Positions 10,133 through 18,689 of a stretch of DNA of 64,000 bases are shown here, piece after piece. Position 1 is the first letter of the stretch. The number at the start of each line of letters is the position of its first letter. The stretch lies in the NCBI GenBank assembly GCA_963662965.1, contig OY759970.1, positions 4,774,001 through 4,838,000 on the forward strand, read 5' to 3'. Under the pieces are notes generated by a model, which was not told the origin of the DNA, searched no databases, and saw nothing but the letters and a program-made list of their open reading frames with translations. This DNA comes from DTWD01 sp963662965 (lineage in GTDB: Bacteria; Acidobacteriota; Vicinamibacteria; Vicinamibacterales; UBA8438). A program made the translations under genes and the position numbers.

Positions 10133-10208
10133 GGATGTTGGTCCGCTCGCCGGTCGCGCGGAGCGCCGCGCGCATCAAGTCATCGTCGATCCCAATATTG
10201 GTCCGCAT
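10101..10208 (-). pseudogene. VapB-type antitoxin N-terminal fragment
   Basis: A perfect AGGAGG ribosome-binding site 7 bases upstream leads into ATG at 10208 and a 35-residue frame starting MRTNIGIDDDLMRAALRATG. This is the conserved ribbon-helix start of VapB antitoxins (M-R-T-N-I-x-I-D-D-x-L-M-x-x-A). The frame leaves the family pattern after GERTN and stops at 10101, and no PIN toxin follows, so this is a broken type II toxin-antitoxin remnant. It is too short to appear as an ordinary gene call. Confidence 0.55.
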
Positions 10209-10232
10209 GGACGACCTCCTATGTGTAGGAGT

Positions 10233-11298
10233 CTACATTTCGTGTGTATCGACTGACCCGTGGCCGGCGGGCGACTGCCGGGCGCGCTCGGACATGCCCA
10301 ACCGGACCATCAGTTTCGAGAGCCCCTGGCGGCTGATGCCAACCTCGCGCGCGGCCGCGCTGTGTCGACCGCCGGCGCGTCCCAACGCGTCCGATACCCA
10401 TTCCGATCGAACGCCGCGCGCGCCGCGGCGAGCGTGGGACGCCGCTCGGTTGCCTCGCACCGCAGCGACCGCGGCAGCAAGTCAGAATCAACCGTGCCCG
10501 TGCGTGGGGCTGCGACCGCGAGCGAGGCGGGCACGTTCTGGAGCTGCCGTACGTTGCCAGGCCACGTGTAGCCGCACAACGCGCGCTCGGTCTCACTCGA
10601 CAGCCGCGGGCGCGTGCCGGCCTGACCGACGGCGTGCGACCAGAAATGGCCGACCAACTGGGCTATATTTCCCGGGCGGTCACGAAGTGGCGGGATATCG
10701 ATATGCACCACGTCGAGTCGGCACAGTAAATCGCGCCGGAAACGGCCCTCGCCGCACTCCACGTCGAACCCTCGATTCGTGGCGGTGACAACCCGGAGAT
10801 CGAGCTGACGCGTCAGGTTGTCGCCCACCTTCCGCACTTCGCCATCTTGCAGCACCCGAAGCAGCTTTGCCTGCGCCCGCGGCGAGAGCTCTCCCACCTC
10901 GTCGAGAAAGACGGTGCCGCCGGCCACCGCTTCGAGCGGCTCCTGTCGGGCCGCCACCGCACCCGTAAACGCCCGCGCGTGTGACCAAAGAGCTCGGCCT
11001 CGAGAAGCTCGTCAGAGAGCGCGGCGCAGTTGATGGCGCCAAACGGCCCCTGGCCGCGACCGCCTTCCTCATGCACAGCCCGAGCCACCAACTCCTTCCC
11101 GGTGCCGCTCTCCACTTCGATGAGGACAGAAAAGGGCGCGCGCGCGGCGCGCCGGATCGCCAGCCGCAGCGCGCGCATCGGTCCGCTCTCGCCGATGAGT
11201 CGATCGACTCCAGTCTGGGCTGGAGATGCGGGACGCCGCGGGACGGTCCAGATGGCAGTCAACGACACGCGCGTAACCGTTACAAGAAGCTGTCCCAC
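10233..11298 (-). pseudogene. Sigma-54-dependent activator (NtrC type), two frameshifts
   Basis: Three frames joined give an AAA+ activator: GESGPMRALRLAIRRAA, Walker A variant ESGTGKELVARAVH, AELFGHTRGAFTGA, Walker B TVFLDEVGELS, RVVTATNR, YTWPGNVRQLQN and an HTH (AAAREVGISRQGLSKLM). Frame 1 fails inside the GAFTGA sigma-54-contact loop at about 10958, where one G is missing. A second G is missing at about 10415 before the HTH region. No receiver domain is seen. Both lesions are one-base deletions in short G runs, so real decay and sequencing error are both possible. Confidence 0.75.
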
Positions 11299-11365
11299 CC
11301 TCGCTGCGCACAGACCGGTTTACAACGGCGCTCGACGACTGCGGCGCCGTATTTTCCGCACTACA

Positions 11366-11884
11366 ATGCCCCGGATGATCCGGCCGATCTTGCGCTACGG
11401 CGACGACATCCTCCACAAACCGGCCACCGACGTCGCTGACCTCTCCCCCGATATCAAGAGCCTCATCGACGACCTGATCCAGACGATGTACGCCGCCTCG
11501 GGTGTCGGTCTCGCGGCCCCACAGATTGGCGTTCCCCTGCGGGTGTTCGTCACGGATCCGTCTGGCGGACATGATGCCGACGAGCTCGTGGTCATGGTGA
11601 ATCCCGAGTGGATCGAGCGTGACGGCGAACAGCGCGAGGACGAGGGCTGCTTGAGCGTTCCCGGATTAAATGCGGCGATTCCGCGTCCGACCCACGCGAT
11701 CGTCCGAGGACTCGACCGGGACGGCGCTGCGCGTGAGGTCGAGGGAACAGGGATCCTGGCGCGCGCGTTCGGCCACGAAATGGATCACCTGGATGGCTCG
11801 CTGTTTCTCGACCATCTGCGCGGGATTCGACGCGACATGATGATTCGCAAGATCAGCAAGCGCCGGCGATCCGGTAAATGGTAA
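11366..11884 (+). CDS. def: Peptide deformylase
   Basis: The protein carries all three metal-site motifs of peptide deformylase: GVGLAAPQIG, EGCLSVPG and HEMDHLDG (HExxH). It removes the N-formyl group from nascent proteins. The mature reading MIRPILRYGDDILHKP is the normal family start, so ATG 11375 is as likely as ATG 11366. A TACAAT box (11362-11367) touches the first ATG, which would favour the second ATG with almost no leader. The stop overlaps fmt by 7 bases. First gene of the 11.4-18.6 kb operon. Confidence 0.95.
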   Translation: MPRMIRPILRYGDDILHKPATDVADLSPDIKSLIDDLIQTMYAASGVGLAAPQIGVPLRVFVTDPSGGHDADELVVMVNPEWIERDGEQREDEGCLSVPGLNAAIPRPTHAIVRGLDRDGAAREVEGTGILARAFGHEMDHLDGSLFLDHLRGIRRDMMIRKISKRRRSGKW

Positions 11885-12834
11885 GAATCGTCTTCTACGG
11901 CACCCCGACGTTTGCCGTCCCGACGCTCAGGCGGCTCCTCGCGTCGTCACATCACGTGGTCGGCGTCGTTACTCAGCCCGATCGTCCACGCGGCCGAGGA
12001 CGACGCGTGAGCCACTCCCCCGTCAAGGCGACCGCGGTGGAGCACGGTGTACCGGTGCTGCAACCGGACCGCGGCGTGCTCAAGGCGCGTGGCTTCGGCT
12101 TCCTTGACGAGCTACGAGCCCTAGACGCCGACCTCGCGGTTGTCGCCGCCTACGGCCGGATCCTGCCTGATGCGGTGCTTGCCGCCCCGCGGCTTGGCAC
12201 CCTCAATGTTCACGCGTCCCTCCTGCCGAAGTACCGAGGCGCGGCGCCGGTCCATCGGGCGATCATCGCCGGGGAGCGCGAGACCGGCGTCACGATCATC
12301 CGACTCGTGCGCGAGATGGACGCCGGTCCGATCCTCGCGCGACGGACCCATCCGATTGGCGCCAACGACCTGAGTACCGAGGTCGAGACCGCGCTCGCCG
12401 AGATGGGAGCGGACTTACTGGTGGAAGCGACCGAGGGTCTCGTCGCGGGGATGGTGACCGAACAGGAACAGAACCATGCCGATGCGACCTTCGCGCCGCG
12501 CATCACGCGCGACGACGGCCGCATCGACTGGCACCTGCCTGCCGAGACCCTCCACAACTTGATACGCGGGCTGCATCCGTGGCCGCGCGCGTATGGCTTC
12601 AACGAGGGGACGCGCTATCTCATCCATCGCAGCACGGTCCTCCCACCACCGTCGGTGCCGGCGGCTCCGGGAACCATCGTCGAAGCGACCGGCGACCGCC
12701 TCGTGGTCGCGACCGGCAGCGGGGGCGCATTGGCACTCACCGAGATCCAGCCCGAGGGCCGACGTCCGCTCGAGGCGCGCGCGCTTCTCGCCGGTCATCG
12801 CTGGACGGCGGGGATGCGCTTCGATTCCGTCTAG
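11878..12834 (+). CDS. fmt: Methionyl-tRNA formyltransferase
   Basis: 318 residues, normal length. It has the N-terminal formyl-transferase fold (MVRIVFYGTPTFAVPTL, VVTQPDRPRGRG) with the catalytic signature HASLLPKYRGAAPVHRAI and GVTI, then the C-terminal OB-like domain. It formylates initiator Met-tRNA using 10-formyl-tetrahydrofolate. The start ATG lies inside the last codons of def (ATGGTAA overlap), the classic def-fmt arrangement. Confidence 0.96.
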   Translation: MVRIVFYGTPTFAVPTLRRLLASSHHVVGVVTQPDRPRGRGRRVSHSPVKATAVEHGVPVLQPDRGVLKARGFGFLDELRALDADLAVVAAYGRILPDAVLAAPRLGTLNVHASLLPKYRGAAPVHRAIIAGERETGVTIIRLVREMDAGPILARRTHPIGANDLSTEVETALAEMGADLLVEATEGLVAGMVTEQEQNHADATFAPRITRDDGRIDWHLPAETLHNLIRGLHPWPRAYGFNEGTRYLIHRSTVLPPPSVPAAPGTIVEATGDRLVVATGSGGALALTEIQPEGRRPLEARALLAGHRWTAGMRFDSV

Positions 12835-12841
12835 CTTAGCC

Positions 12842-14212
12842 ATGACCGCACCCGTCCGTCGCGCCGCCCACGACGTCCTTCGCGCGGTCCACACCGAGAG
12901 AGCCGACCTGGCGAGCGCGCTCGAACGGTCCAGGCAATCACTGAACGACTCGCGTGACCGCGCGCTCGTTGGCGACATCATCCTCGGCGTGTGCCGATGG
13001 CGGGGGGCGCTCGACCACATCATCGGACAGCTCTCGTCGCGCCCACTCTCCGCCGTCGACGCCGTGGTGCTCGACATCCTGCGCGTCGCCGCCTATCAGT
13101 TGCTCCACCTCGACCGGGTCCCGCGCCACGCCGTCGTGGCGGACGCCGTGGCGCTCACGCGCGAGGCTGGCGCGGCGAGCGCGAGCGGTTTTGTCAACGC
13201 CATCCTGCGGTCGCTCGCCGAGCAGCGGCGTCCCGTCTCGTTGCCGGCGCCGCCGGCGTGCGAGGCCGGAACGCCGGTCGACCGCGCCGCGGCCCTCGAC
13301 TACCTCAGCGTGACGTTGTCGCATCCCCGCTGGCTCGTTGAACGGTGGCTCCACCGCGAGGGCTGGTCGGCGGCAGCGGCCTGGGCCCGATTCAACAACC
13401 GAGCGGCACCGACGACGCTCCGGCCGAATCTCGCCCACGGCTCGAGGGCGGAACTTCAAGTCACCCTCACGGCCCACGGCATTCGCACCACGCCGACGCG
13501 ATTGGCCCCGCATGGGCTGGTGGTCACCGAGGGACATCTGACGATTCCGCCGGTCGAGGACGGAACGCTCGTGGTCCAGGAAGAGGCCGCCCAGCTCGTC
13601 GTTGAGCTCGCCGCGGCGCTGATCGACCCGGCAAGCGAGGCCCCTCTGCTCGACCTCTGCGCGGCACCCGGCGGCAAGACCATCGGGTTGGCCGCCAGTC
13701 GCGGCGCCCGCCTCGTGGTCGCGTCCGATCTGCGGCGACGCCGCATGGCGCTCTTGGCGGAGACCGTGAGACGCCACCGGATGCCAGATGTGGCGCTGGT
13801 CCGACTCGACGCCGAAGCACCGCTCCCGTTCGGCGCGGTGTTTGGCGGGATCCTGGTCGACGCCCCCTGTTCCGGGCTCGGCATCATCCGGCGCGATCCC
13901 GATATCCGGTGGCGTCGGAACGCCGACCAGCTCGCCGGATTCGCCGACCGTCAGCTCGCGATGCTCACGTATGCGGCATCCGTCCTCCGGCCGGACGGGT
14001 GGCTGGTCTATGCCACCTGCTCGAGCGAGCCTGAGGAAAACGACGCGGTCGTGCGGCGGTTCCTCGAAGCGAATCCGACGTTCAGCGTCTCCCGACCGGT
14101 TTCTCCGACACTCGCACCGCTGGTCGATGACGACGGCTTCCTCAGAACGTTGCCGTACCGTGACGGCGTCGACGCCTTTTTTGGCGCGGCCTTTTGCCGG
14201 ACGATCCCCTGA
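12842..14212 (+). CDS. rsmB: 16S rRNA m5C967 methyltransferase RsmB
   Basis: 456 residues: an N-terminal NusB-like domain (MTAPVRRAAHDVLRAVHTER to about residue 140) followed by a Rossmann methyltransferase with LDLCAAPGGKTIGLA (SAM binding), VDAPCSGLGIIRRDPDIRW and YATCSSEPEEN. The two catalytic cysteines of RNA m5C methyltransferases are in PCS and TCS. The ATG lies 7 bases after the fmt stop; the longer open frame to 12593 overlaps fmt and is not used. def-fmt-rsmB is a conserved order. Confidence 0.93.
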   Translation: MTAPVRRAAHDVLRAVHTERADLASALERSRQSLNDSRDRALVGDIILGVCRWRGALDHIIGQLSSRPLSAVDAVVLDILRVAAYQLLHLDRVPRHAVVADAVALTREAGAASASGFVNAILRSLAEQRRPVSLPAPPACEAGTPVDRAAALDYLSVTLSHPRWLVERWLHREGWSAAAAWARFNNRAAPTTLRPNLAHGSRAELQVTLTAHGIRTTPTRLAPHGLVVTEGHLTIPPVEDGTLVVQEEAAQLVVELAAALIDPASEAPLLDLCAAPGGKTIGLAASRGARLVVASDLRRRRMALLAETVRRHRMPDVALVRLDAEAPLPFGAVFGGILVDAPCSGLGIIRRDPDIRWRRNADQLAGFADRQLAMLTYAASVLRPDGWLVYATCSSEPEENDAVVRRFLEANPTFSVSRPVSPTLAPLVDDDGFLRTLPYRDGVDAFFGAAFCRTIP

Positions 14213-14255
14213 ACCTTTCGTATTTAAACGACTTCCGCTAAACTTGTTAGCTCAA

Positions 14256-14978
14256 ATGAAGTTTCGTGCCCGTCTTCTTCTCGTGGGCAAGCTTGCCTTG
14301 CTCGCGGGTGCCCTGGCGGGCACGTACGCGCTCTTCGCCTTTGCCGGACTACAGGTCGCCATCAAGGCACGCGAGGTCCAGACGCCCGATCTGCGTGGCC
14401 TGACCCCCGAGAATGCGACCGAGCGCCTGGCCGACGCGGGACTCACTGCCCGCATCGAGTCGCGCCGTCGCATTCATCCCGCGATCGAGGCCGGCCGCAT
14501 CGCCCAGCAGGATCCGCGGCCGGGGATGCCGACGCGCCGACGTCGGAGCGTGAAACTCTGGCTCAGCTCCGGTCCGAACGCGGGCCAGGTACCGTCGCTA
14601 ATCGGCGAGTCGGAAGGGCTCGCGACGCGGCGGCTTATCGACGATGTCTTCACCCTCGACGGCGTCTCGGAAATCCGCTCGAGCCGATACCCGACCGACA
14701 CGGTGGTCGCCCAAATCCCGCCGCCGACCGGTAACGGTGAAACCGTGTCCCTCCTGGTCAACAGGGGCGAACGGGGCCGCACGTACGTCATGCCCGACCT
14801 GATCGGCGTGAACGGTGAAACGGCGGCCGAGATCCTTCGTGCGCGCGGCTTCCGCGTGACCGTCGTCGGCGACCACCCATACCCTGGAGTCCCGTCTGGC
14901 GCCGTGATTCTTCAGGCCCCAAGGCCAGGATTTCAGATTGCCCAGGGTGAGCCGATCTCCCTCGAGGTGAGCCAATAG
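14256..14978 (+). CDS. Membrane-anchored triple PASTA domain protein
   Basis: 240 residues. One N-terminal membrane segment (LLLVGKLALLAGALAGTYAL) is followed by three PASTA domains, recognisable by VQTPDLRGLTPENA, GQVPSLIGESEGLA and YVMPDLIGVNGETAAEIL, each ending in a KLWLSSGP or SLEVSQ-like strand. PASTA domains bind peptidoglycan or muropeptides, so it faces the periplasm. No kinase domain is attached, as is common for the copy sitting between rsmB and rpe. Confidence 0.85.
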   Translation: MKFRARLLLVGKLALLAGALAGTYALFAFAGLQVAIKAREVQTPDLRGLTPENATERLADAGLTARIESRRRIHPAIEAGRIAQQDPRPGMPTRRRRSVKLWLSSGPNAGQVPSLIGESEGLATRRLIDDVFTLDGVSEIRSSRYPTDTVVAQIPPPTGNGETVSLLVNRGERGRTYVMPDLIGVNGETAAEILRARGFRVTVVGDHPYPGVPSGAVILQAPRPGFQIAQGEPISLEVSQ

Positions 14979-14986
14979 GGTCCCTG

Positions 14987-15682
14987 GTGGTGGCACCGAC
15001 ACTGCGCATCGCTCCATCGATTCTGGCCGCTGACTTTGCCGCGTTGGGCGATGCGGTTCGCACCGTGGAACAGGGCGGCGCGGATCTGATCCATGTCGAC
15101 GTCATGGACGGACGGTTCGTACCCAACGTCACCATCGGGATCCCGGTGGTGGCGGCCCTCAAGCGGGTCGCCACCGTACCGCTCGATGTGCACCTGATGA
15201 TCGTGGAGCCGGAGCGTCATCTCGAACGCTTCGTCGAAGCGGGGGCCTCGATGATGTCAGTGCACCTCGAGGTATCGCCCCACCTCCATCGCACGCTGTC
15301 GGCGATTCGCGCCCTTGGCGCCACGGCCGGTGTCGCCTTGAATCCCGGAACGCCCGCGTCATTGTTAGAATCGGTCGCCGACCAGGTCGACTATGTCGTC
15401 GTGATGTCGGTCAATCCTGGCTACGCGGGCCAGGCTTTTATCCCACGGAGCGAGTCAAAAGTACGTGAGGTCCGGCGGCTGCTCCACGCGGCTGGCAATC
15501 GTGCGCCGGTCGAGGTCGATGGCGGCGTGAGCCCCGAGAACGCAGCCTGCCTGGTGAGAGCCGGGGCCGACATTCTGGTCGCCGCGTCGGCGATTTACGG
15601 CGATTCGGACCCGGCGGCCGCGACTCGCCGCCTGCGCGACGCCGCCCTCGAGGGCGTCCCCGTCGCGAAGGTCGACGACTAG
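14987..15682 (+). CDS. rpe: Ribulose-phosphate 3-epimerase
   Basis: 231 residues. Family motifs: IAPSILAADFAALG, LIHVDVMDGRFVPNVTIG, VHLMIVEPE, VVMSVNPGYAGQAFI and VDGGVSPENA, which supply the metal-binding His/Asp residues of the TIM barrel. It interconverts ribulose-5-P and xylulose-5-P. Start is one of two adjacent GTG codons (14987 or 14990). It stops with TAG whose last base is the G of the next gene's GTG. Confidence 0.95.
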   Translation: MVAPTLRIAPSILAADFAALGDAVRTVEQGGADLIHVDVMDGRFVPNVTIGIPVVAALKRVATVPLDVHLMIVEPERHLERFVEAGASMMSVHLEVSPHLHRTLSAIRALGATAGVALNPGTPASLLESVADQVDYVVVMSVNPGYAGQAFIPRSESKVREVRRLLHAAGNRAPVEVDGGVSPENAACLVRAGADILVAASAIYGDSDPAAATRRLRDAALEGVPVAKVDD

Positions 15683-16077
15683 TGGCCACCGCGTCATGCC
15701 GGGTGCGGGTGCGGTACGCTGAAACCGACAAGATGGGCGTTGCGTACTATGCAAATTACTTCGTCTGGTTCGAGGTCGGACGCTGCGAGCTGTTGCGCTC
15801 GCTCGGCGGGACCTACCGCCAGATGGAGGATGACGGCATGTGGCTCCCGGTGGTGGAGGCCCACTGCGACTTCCGCTCGCCGGCGCACTACGATGACGAT
15901 CTGGCCATCTCAACTACCGGCTCGCTGCGATCGCGCGCCCGCGTCGAGTTCCGCTATGAAGTGCGACGCGAGGCCGACCAGACGCTCCTCGCCGCCGGCC
16001 ACACCGTCCACGCCGCGACAAACGCCACCGGCCGCCCCCAGCGCCTCCCTCCCGATTTGGGGGCAATGCTGACATGA
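15682..16077 (+). CDS. YbgC-like acyl-CoA thioesterase (hot-dog fold)
   Basis: 131 residues. The signature RYAETDKMGVAYYANYFVWFE contains the catalytic Asp of the 4-hydroxybenzoyl-CoA thioesterase/YbgC group. It probably hydrolyses short or medium acyl-CoA thioesters in the cytosol. The GTG start overlaps the rpe stop by one base and its TGA overlaps the next ATG (ATGA), so it is coupled on both sides. Confidence 0.85.
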   Translation: MATASCRVRVRYAETDKMGVAYYANYFVWFEVGRCELLRSLGGTYRQMEDDGMWLPVVEAHCDFRSPAHYDDDLAISTTGSLRSRARVEFRYEVRREADQTLLAAGHTVHAATNATGRPQRLPPDLGAMLT

Positions 16078-17021
16078 GGGCGATCGTCACGGGCGCCGCC
16101 GGCTTCATCGGCTCGCACCTCGCCGAGCGACTCCTCGAGCGGGGACACGAGGTTGTGGGGATCGACGGCTTTACCGACTACTACGCGAGGGAGATCAAGG
16201 AGTCCAACGTCGCATCGCTAAGGACGCGCGCGCGCTTCACGTTTTTCGAAACCTCGATCGCGGCGGCGCCGTGGGACACGCTGCTCGAGGGGGTCACGCA
16301 CGTGTTCCACCTGGCGGCACAGGCGGGGGTGCGCAAGAGCTGGGGCGGCGATTTCGCGCTCTACACCACATTGAACATCGACGCGACCCAGGTGCTCCTG
16401 GAAGCGTGCGTCGACCGCCCCCTGGAACGGCTCGTCTATGCGTCGAGCTCGTCGGTCTACGGTGACGGCGTACCCATTCCGATGCGCGAGGACACACGGC
16501 CGCGTCCCCTGTCACCCTACGGCGTGACCAAGTTGGCCGCCGAGCATCTGTGCCTGCTGTATCACGCCAACTACGGTGTTCCAGCCGTCGCGCTGCGCTA
16601 TTTCACGGTCTACGGGCCGCGCCAACGCCCGGACATGGCGTTCCACCGCTTCCTGCGCGGGCTCCTCACGGCGGAGCCGCTCCATCTCTACGGCGACGGT
16701 GAGCAGACACGCGACTTTACCTTTGTCGAGGACGCCGTTTCGGCGACGGTCGCGGCCGGTGAACGCGGCACACCCGGCGAGGTCTACAACGTCGGCGGCG
16801 GGTCGCGCGTCTCTATGAATGACGTGATCGAGGTCATGGCGCGGCGCACTGGGGTCACGCCAGACGTGCACCGTGAGGCGACACAGCGGGGCGACATGCG
16901 CGACACGTTCGCCGACACGACGCGCGCGCGCGCCGCTCTCGGATTCTCACCTCGGGTCACCCTCGAGGATGGCATCAACGCGGAGTACCAATGGCTCGCA
17001 TCAACAGTCGCACCGGTCTAG
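16074..17021 (+). CDS. NAD-dependent nucleotide-sugar epimerase/dehydratase
   Basis: 315 residues, extended short-chain dehydrogenase. NAD-binding GAAGFIGSHLAERLLERG, catalytic Ser-Ser-Ser in VYASSSSVYG, YxxxK in SPYGVTKLAAEHL, and RYFTVYGPRQRPDMAF, typical of UDP-glucuronate or UDP-glucose 4-epimerases. The exact sugar cannot be told. Its start overlaps the thioesterase stop, and bamD begins inside its 3' end. Confidence 0.88.
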   Translation: MRAIVTGAAGFIGSHLAERLLERGHEVVGIDGFTDYYAREIKESNVASLRTRARFTFFETSIAAAPWDTLLEGVTHVFHLAAQAGVRKSWGGDFALYTTLNIDATQVLLEACVDRPLERLVYASSSSVYGDGVPIPMREDTRPRPLSPYGVTKLAAEHLCLLYHANYGVPAVALRYFTVYGPRQRPDMAFHRFLRGLLTAEPLHLYGDGEQTRDFTFVEDAVSATVAAGERGTPGEVYNVGGGSRVSMNDVIEVMARRTGVTPDVHREATQRGDMRDTFADTTRARAALGFSPRVTLEDGINAEYQWLASTVAPV

Positions 17022-17806
17022 GCACTGCACTCGTAACCATCGGGGTCGGACTCTCCGCCTGCGGCGGGAACGAACCGGAGATCACCCCGATCACCGACGA
17101 AGCCGACATCATCCTGTTCGACCGTGGCAGCGACGCGCTCGCAGAGGGCGACTGGGCGCGCGCGCGCGAGTACTTCGAGCAGATCCGCGACAACTATCCG
17201 CAGAGCCAGCTCCGCGCTGACGCTCGTATTTACATCATCGAGTCGTATGAAGGGGAAGCGAACGACATCGCGTACGCGTCAGCGCTGACGGAGCTGCGGG
17301 AGTTTCTGCGGCTCTACACACCGACACACGAGCTCGCGCCGCTTGCCCAGTTCAAAGTCGGGTTGGTCTACTTCAATCAGATGCGGCGCCCAGAGCGCGA
17401 CCAGTCGGAAACACGGGCGGCAGTGCAGGAGTTCGAAACGTTCATGGCCCAGTACGCGGACACGGCCGACGCGGAGCTGCTGGGCGAAGCTCGAGCGAAG
17501 CTCCGGGAGGCGCGGGACCGCCTCTCGGACTCCAGCTTTATAGTTGGACGCTTCTACTACCGAAACAAGTACTACGCGGGCGCGATCGACCGGTTCAGGG
17601 CCATTCTCGACGACGATCCCGGATACACGCGCCGAGACGTGATCTATTACCACCTCGCAGATTCGCTCGCGTCGACGGACCGTGCGGTCGAGGCGCTCCC
17701 CATGTTCGAGCGCCTGGTCGGCGAGTACCCAGAAACCGAGTATCTCGAGGAGGCGAGTCAGCGGATTGTCTCACTGAAGGTCGCGATGGACCTCGAGGAC
17801 CGCTGA
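16991..17806 (+). CDS. bamD: Outer membrane assembly lipoprotein BamD
   Basis: 271 residues with a lipoprotein signal (lipobox near GVGLSACGG) and tetratricopeptide-like helices: GDWARAREYFEQIRDNYPQS, ALTELREFLRLYTPTHE, YYAGAIDRFRAILDD and EALPMFERLVGEYPETE. The arrangement and length match BamD/ComL of the BAM complex, which inserts beta-barrel proteins. It overlaps the epimerase gene by about 30 bases. Confidence 0.85.
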   Translation: MARINSRTGLGTALVTIGVGLSACGGNEPEITPITDEADIILFDRGSDALAEGDWARAREYFEQIRDNYPQSQLRADARIYIIESYEGEANDIAYASALTELREFLRLYTPTHELAPLAQFKVGLVYFNQMRRPERDQSETRAAVQEFETFMAQYADTADAELLGEARAKLREARDRLSDSSFIVGRFYYRNKYYAGAIDRFRAILDDDPGYTRRDVIYYHLADSLASTDRAVEALPMFERLVGEYPETEYLEEASQRIVSLKVAMDLEDR

Positions 17807-17816
17807 CGCGATACAG

Positions 17817-18586
17817 ATGGAGGCGTTTCACGCAATTACACACATTGACAGACGTCGCATCCCGATTCTGATCGGCCTGCCGGCATTGATCGTCCTGTCC
17901 GTGGTCGCGCCGGCCACTGCGCAGCCGAACTACCCCGAACGCGTCGGCGCCGCCACCCAAGTGGCCTGCGCGCCACGACTCCTTGCCCGTGACGTCGATA
18001 TATCGTTGACCCTCGTCGGCTCACAGGAGGGACGGTCGCAGTTCTACTACGGACCGCGCGACACCCTCGTGCTGAGCGGAGGCTCCGACCACGGCTCCAG
18101 GTCGGCCAGGAGTTCTTCGTCCGGCGTGTGGTGGCCGGACCGCTGGTGCAACTGCCGGCGATCGCAACCGCCGGATGGGTCCGTATCGTCGCCGTCGACG
18201 CCCGCTCGGCGATTGCCGAGGTCGTCGACGCCTGTGACGGCATGCGCGCCGGCGATTTCCTCACCCCAACGGTGTGGCCCGACCTCTCAGCAATGCCCCC
18301 GGACGGCGCTCCCGACTACACCGGTCCGGCGCACGTCCTGTTTACGCTAGACTCGCGCCGCTACACCGCTACCGGTGACTACGCCGTTATCGACCGGGGC
18401 GACAACGCGGGGCTCACCATCGGTCAGTAGCTCACCATCTTTCGTTACACGCTCGGTGATGACGGTCCGGTCACGGAGCTCGCGAAGGCGATCGCCCTGT
18501 TGATCGAGTCCGACCATGCGACCATTCGTCTCACCGAATCGCGTGACGCGGTGCAGGTGGGCGATTTAATCGCACCCCATCGTTAA
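17817..18586 (+). pseudogene. Secreted protein, frameshifted and amber-interrupted
   Basis: Frame 1 gives a signal peptide (RRIPILIGLPALIVLSVVAP ending ATAQ) and an N-terminal region up to VLSGGSDHG at about 18095. Coding then moves to another frame with LQVGQEFFVRRVVAGPL through DYAVIDRGDNAGLTIGQ, stops at TAG (18428-18430) and continues in the same frame as LTIFRYTLGDDGPV to AVQVGDLIAPHR, TAA at 18584. The duplicated pattern of G-x-x-x-GQxxxxxR resembles LysM-associated secreted proteins often found after bamD. At least two lesions, so inactive or misassembled. Confidence 0.6.
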
Positions 18587-18689
18587 TCAGACGGGGCCTG
18601 CGGCCCCGGACCCCGCCGCCGGCACTCGCGGGGGACCCCATCGCCCCGCTCCGTGCCGGCGGGGCCGCGCCGTGCGCGCACCGATCGTG

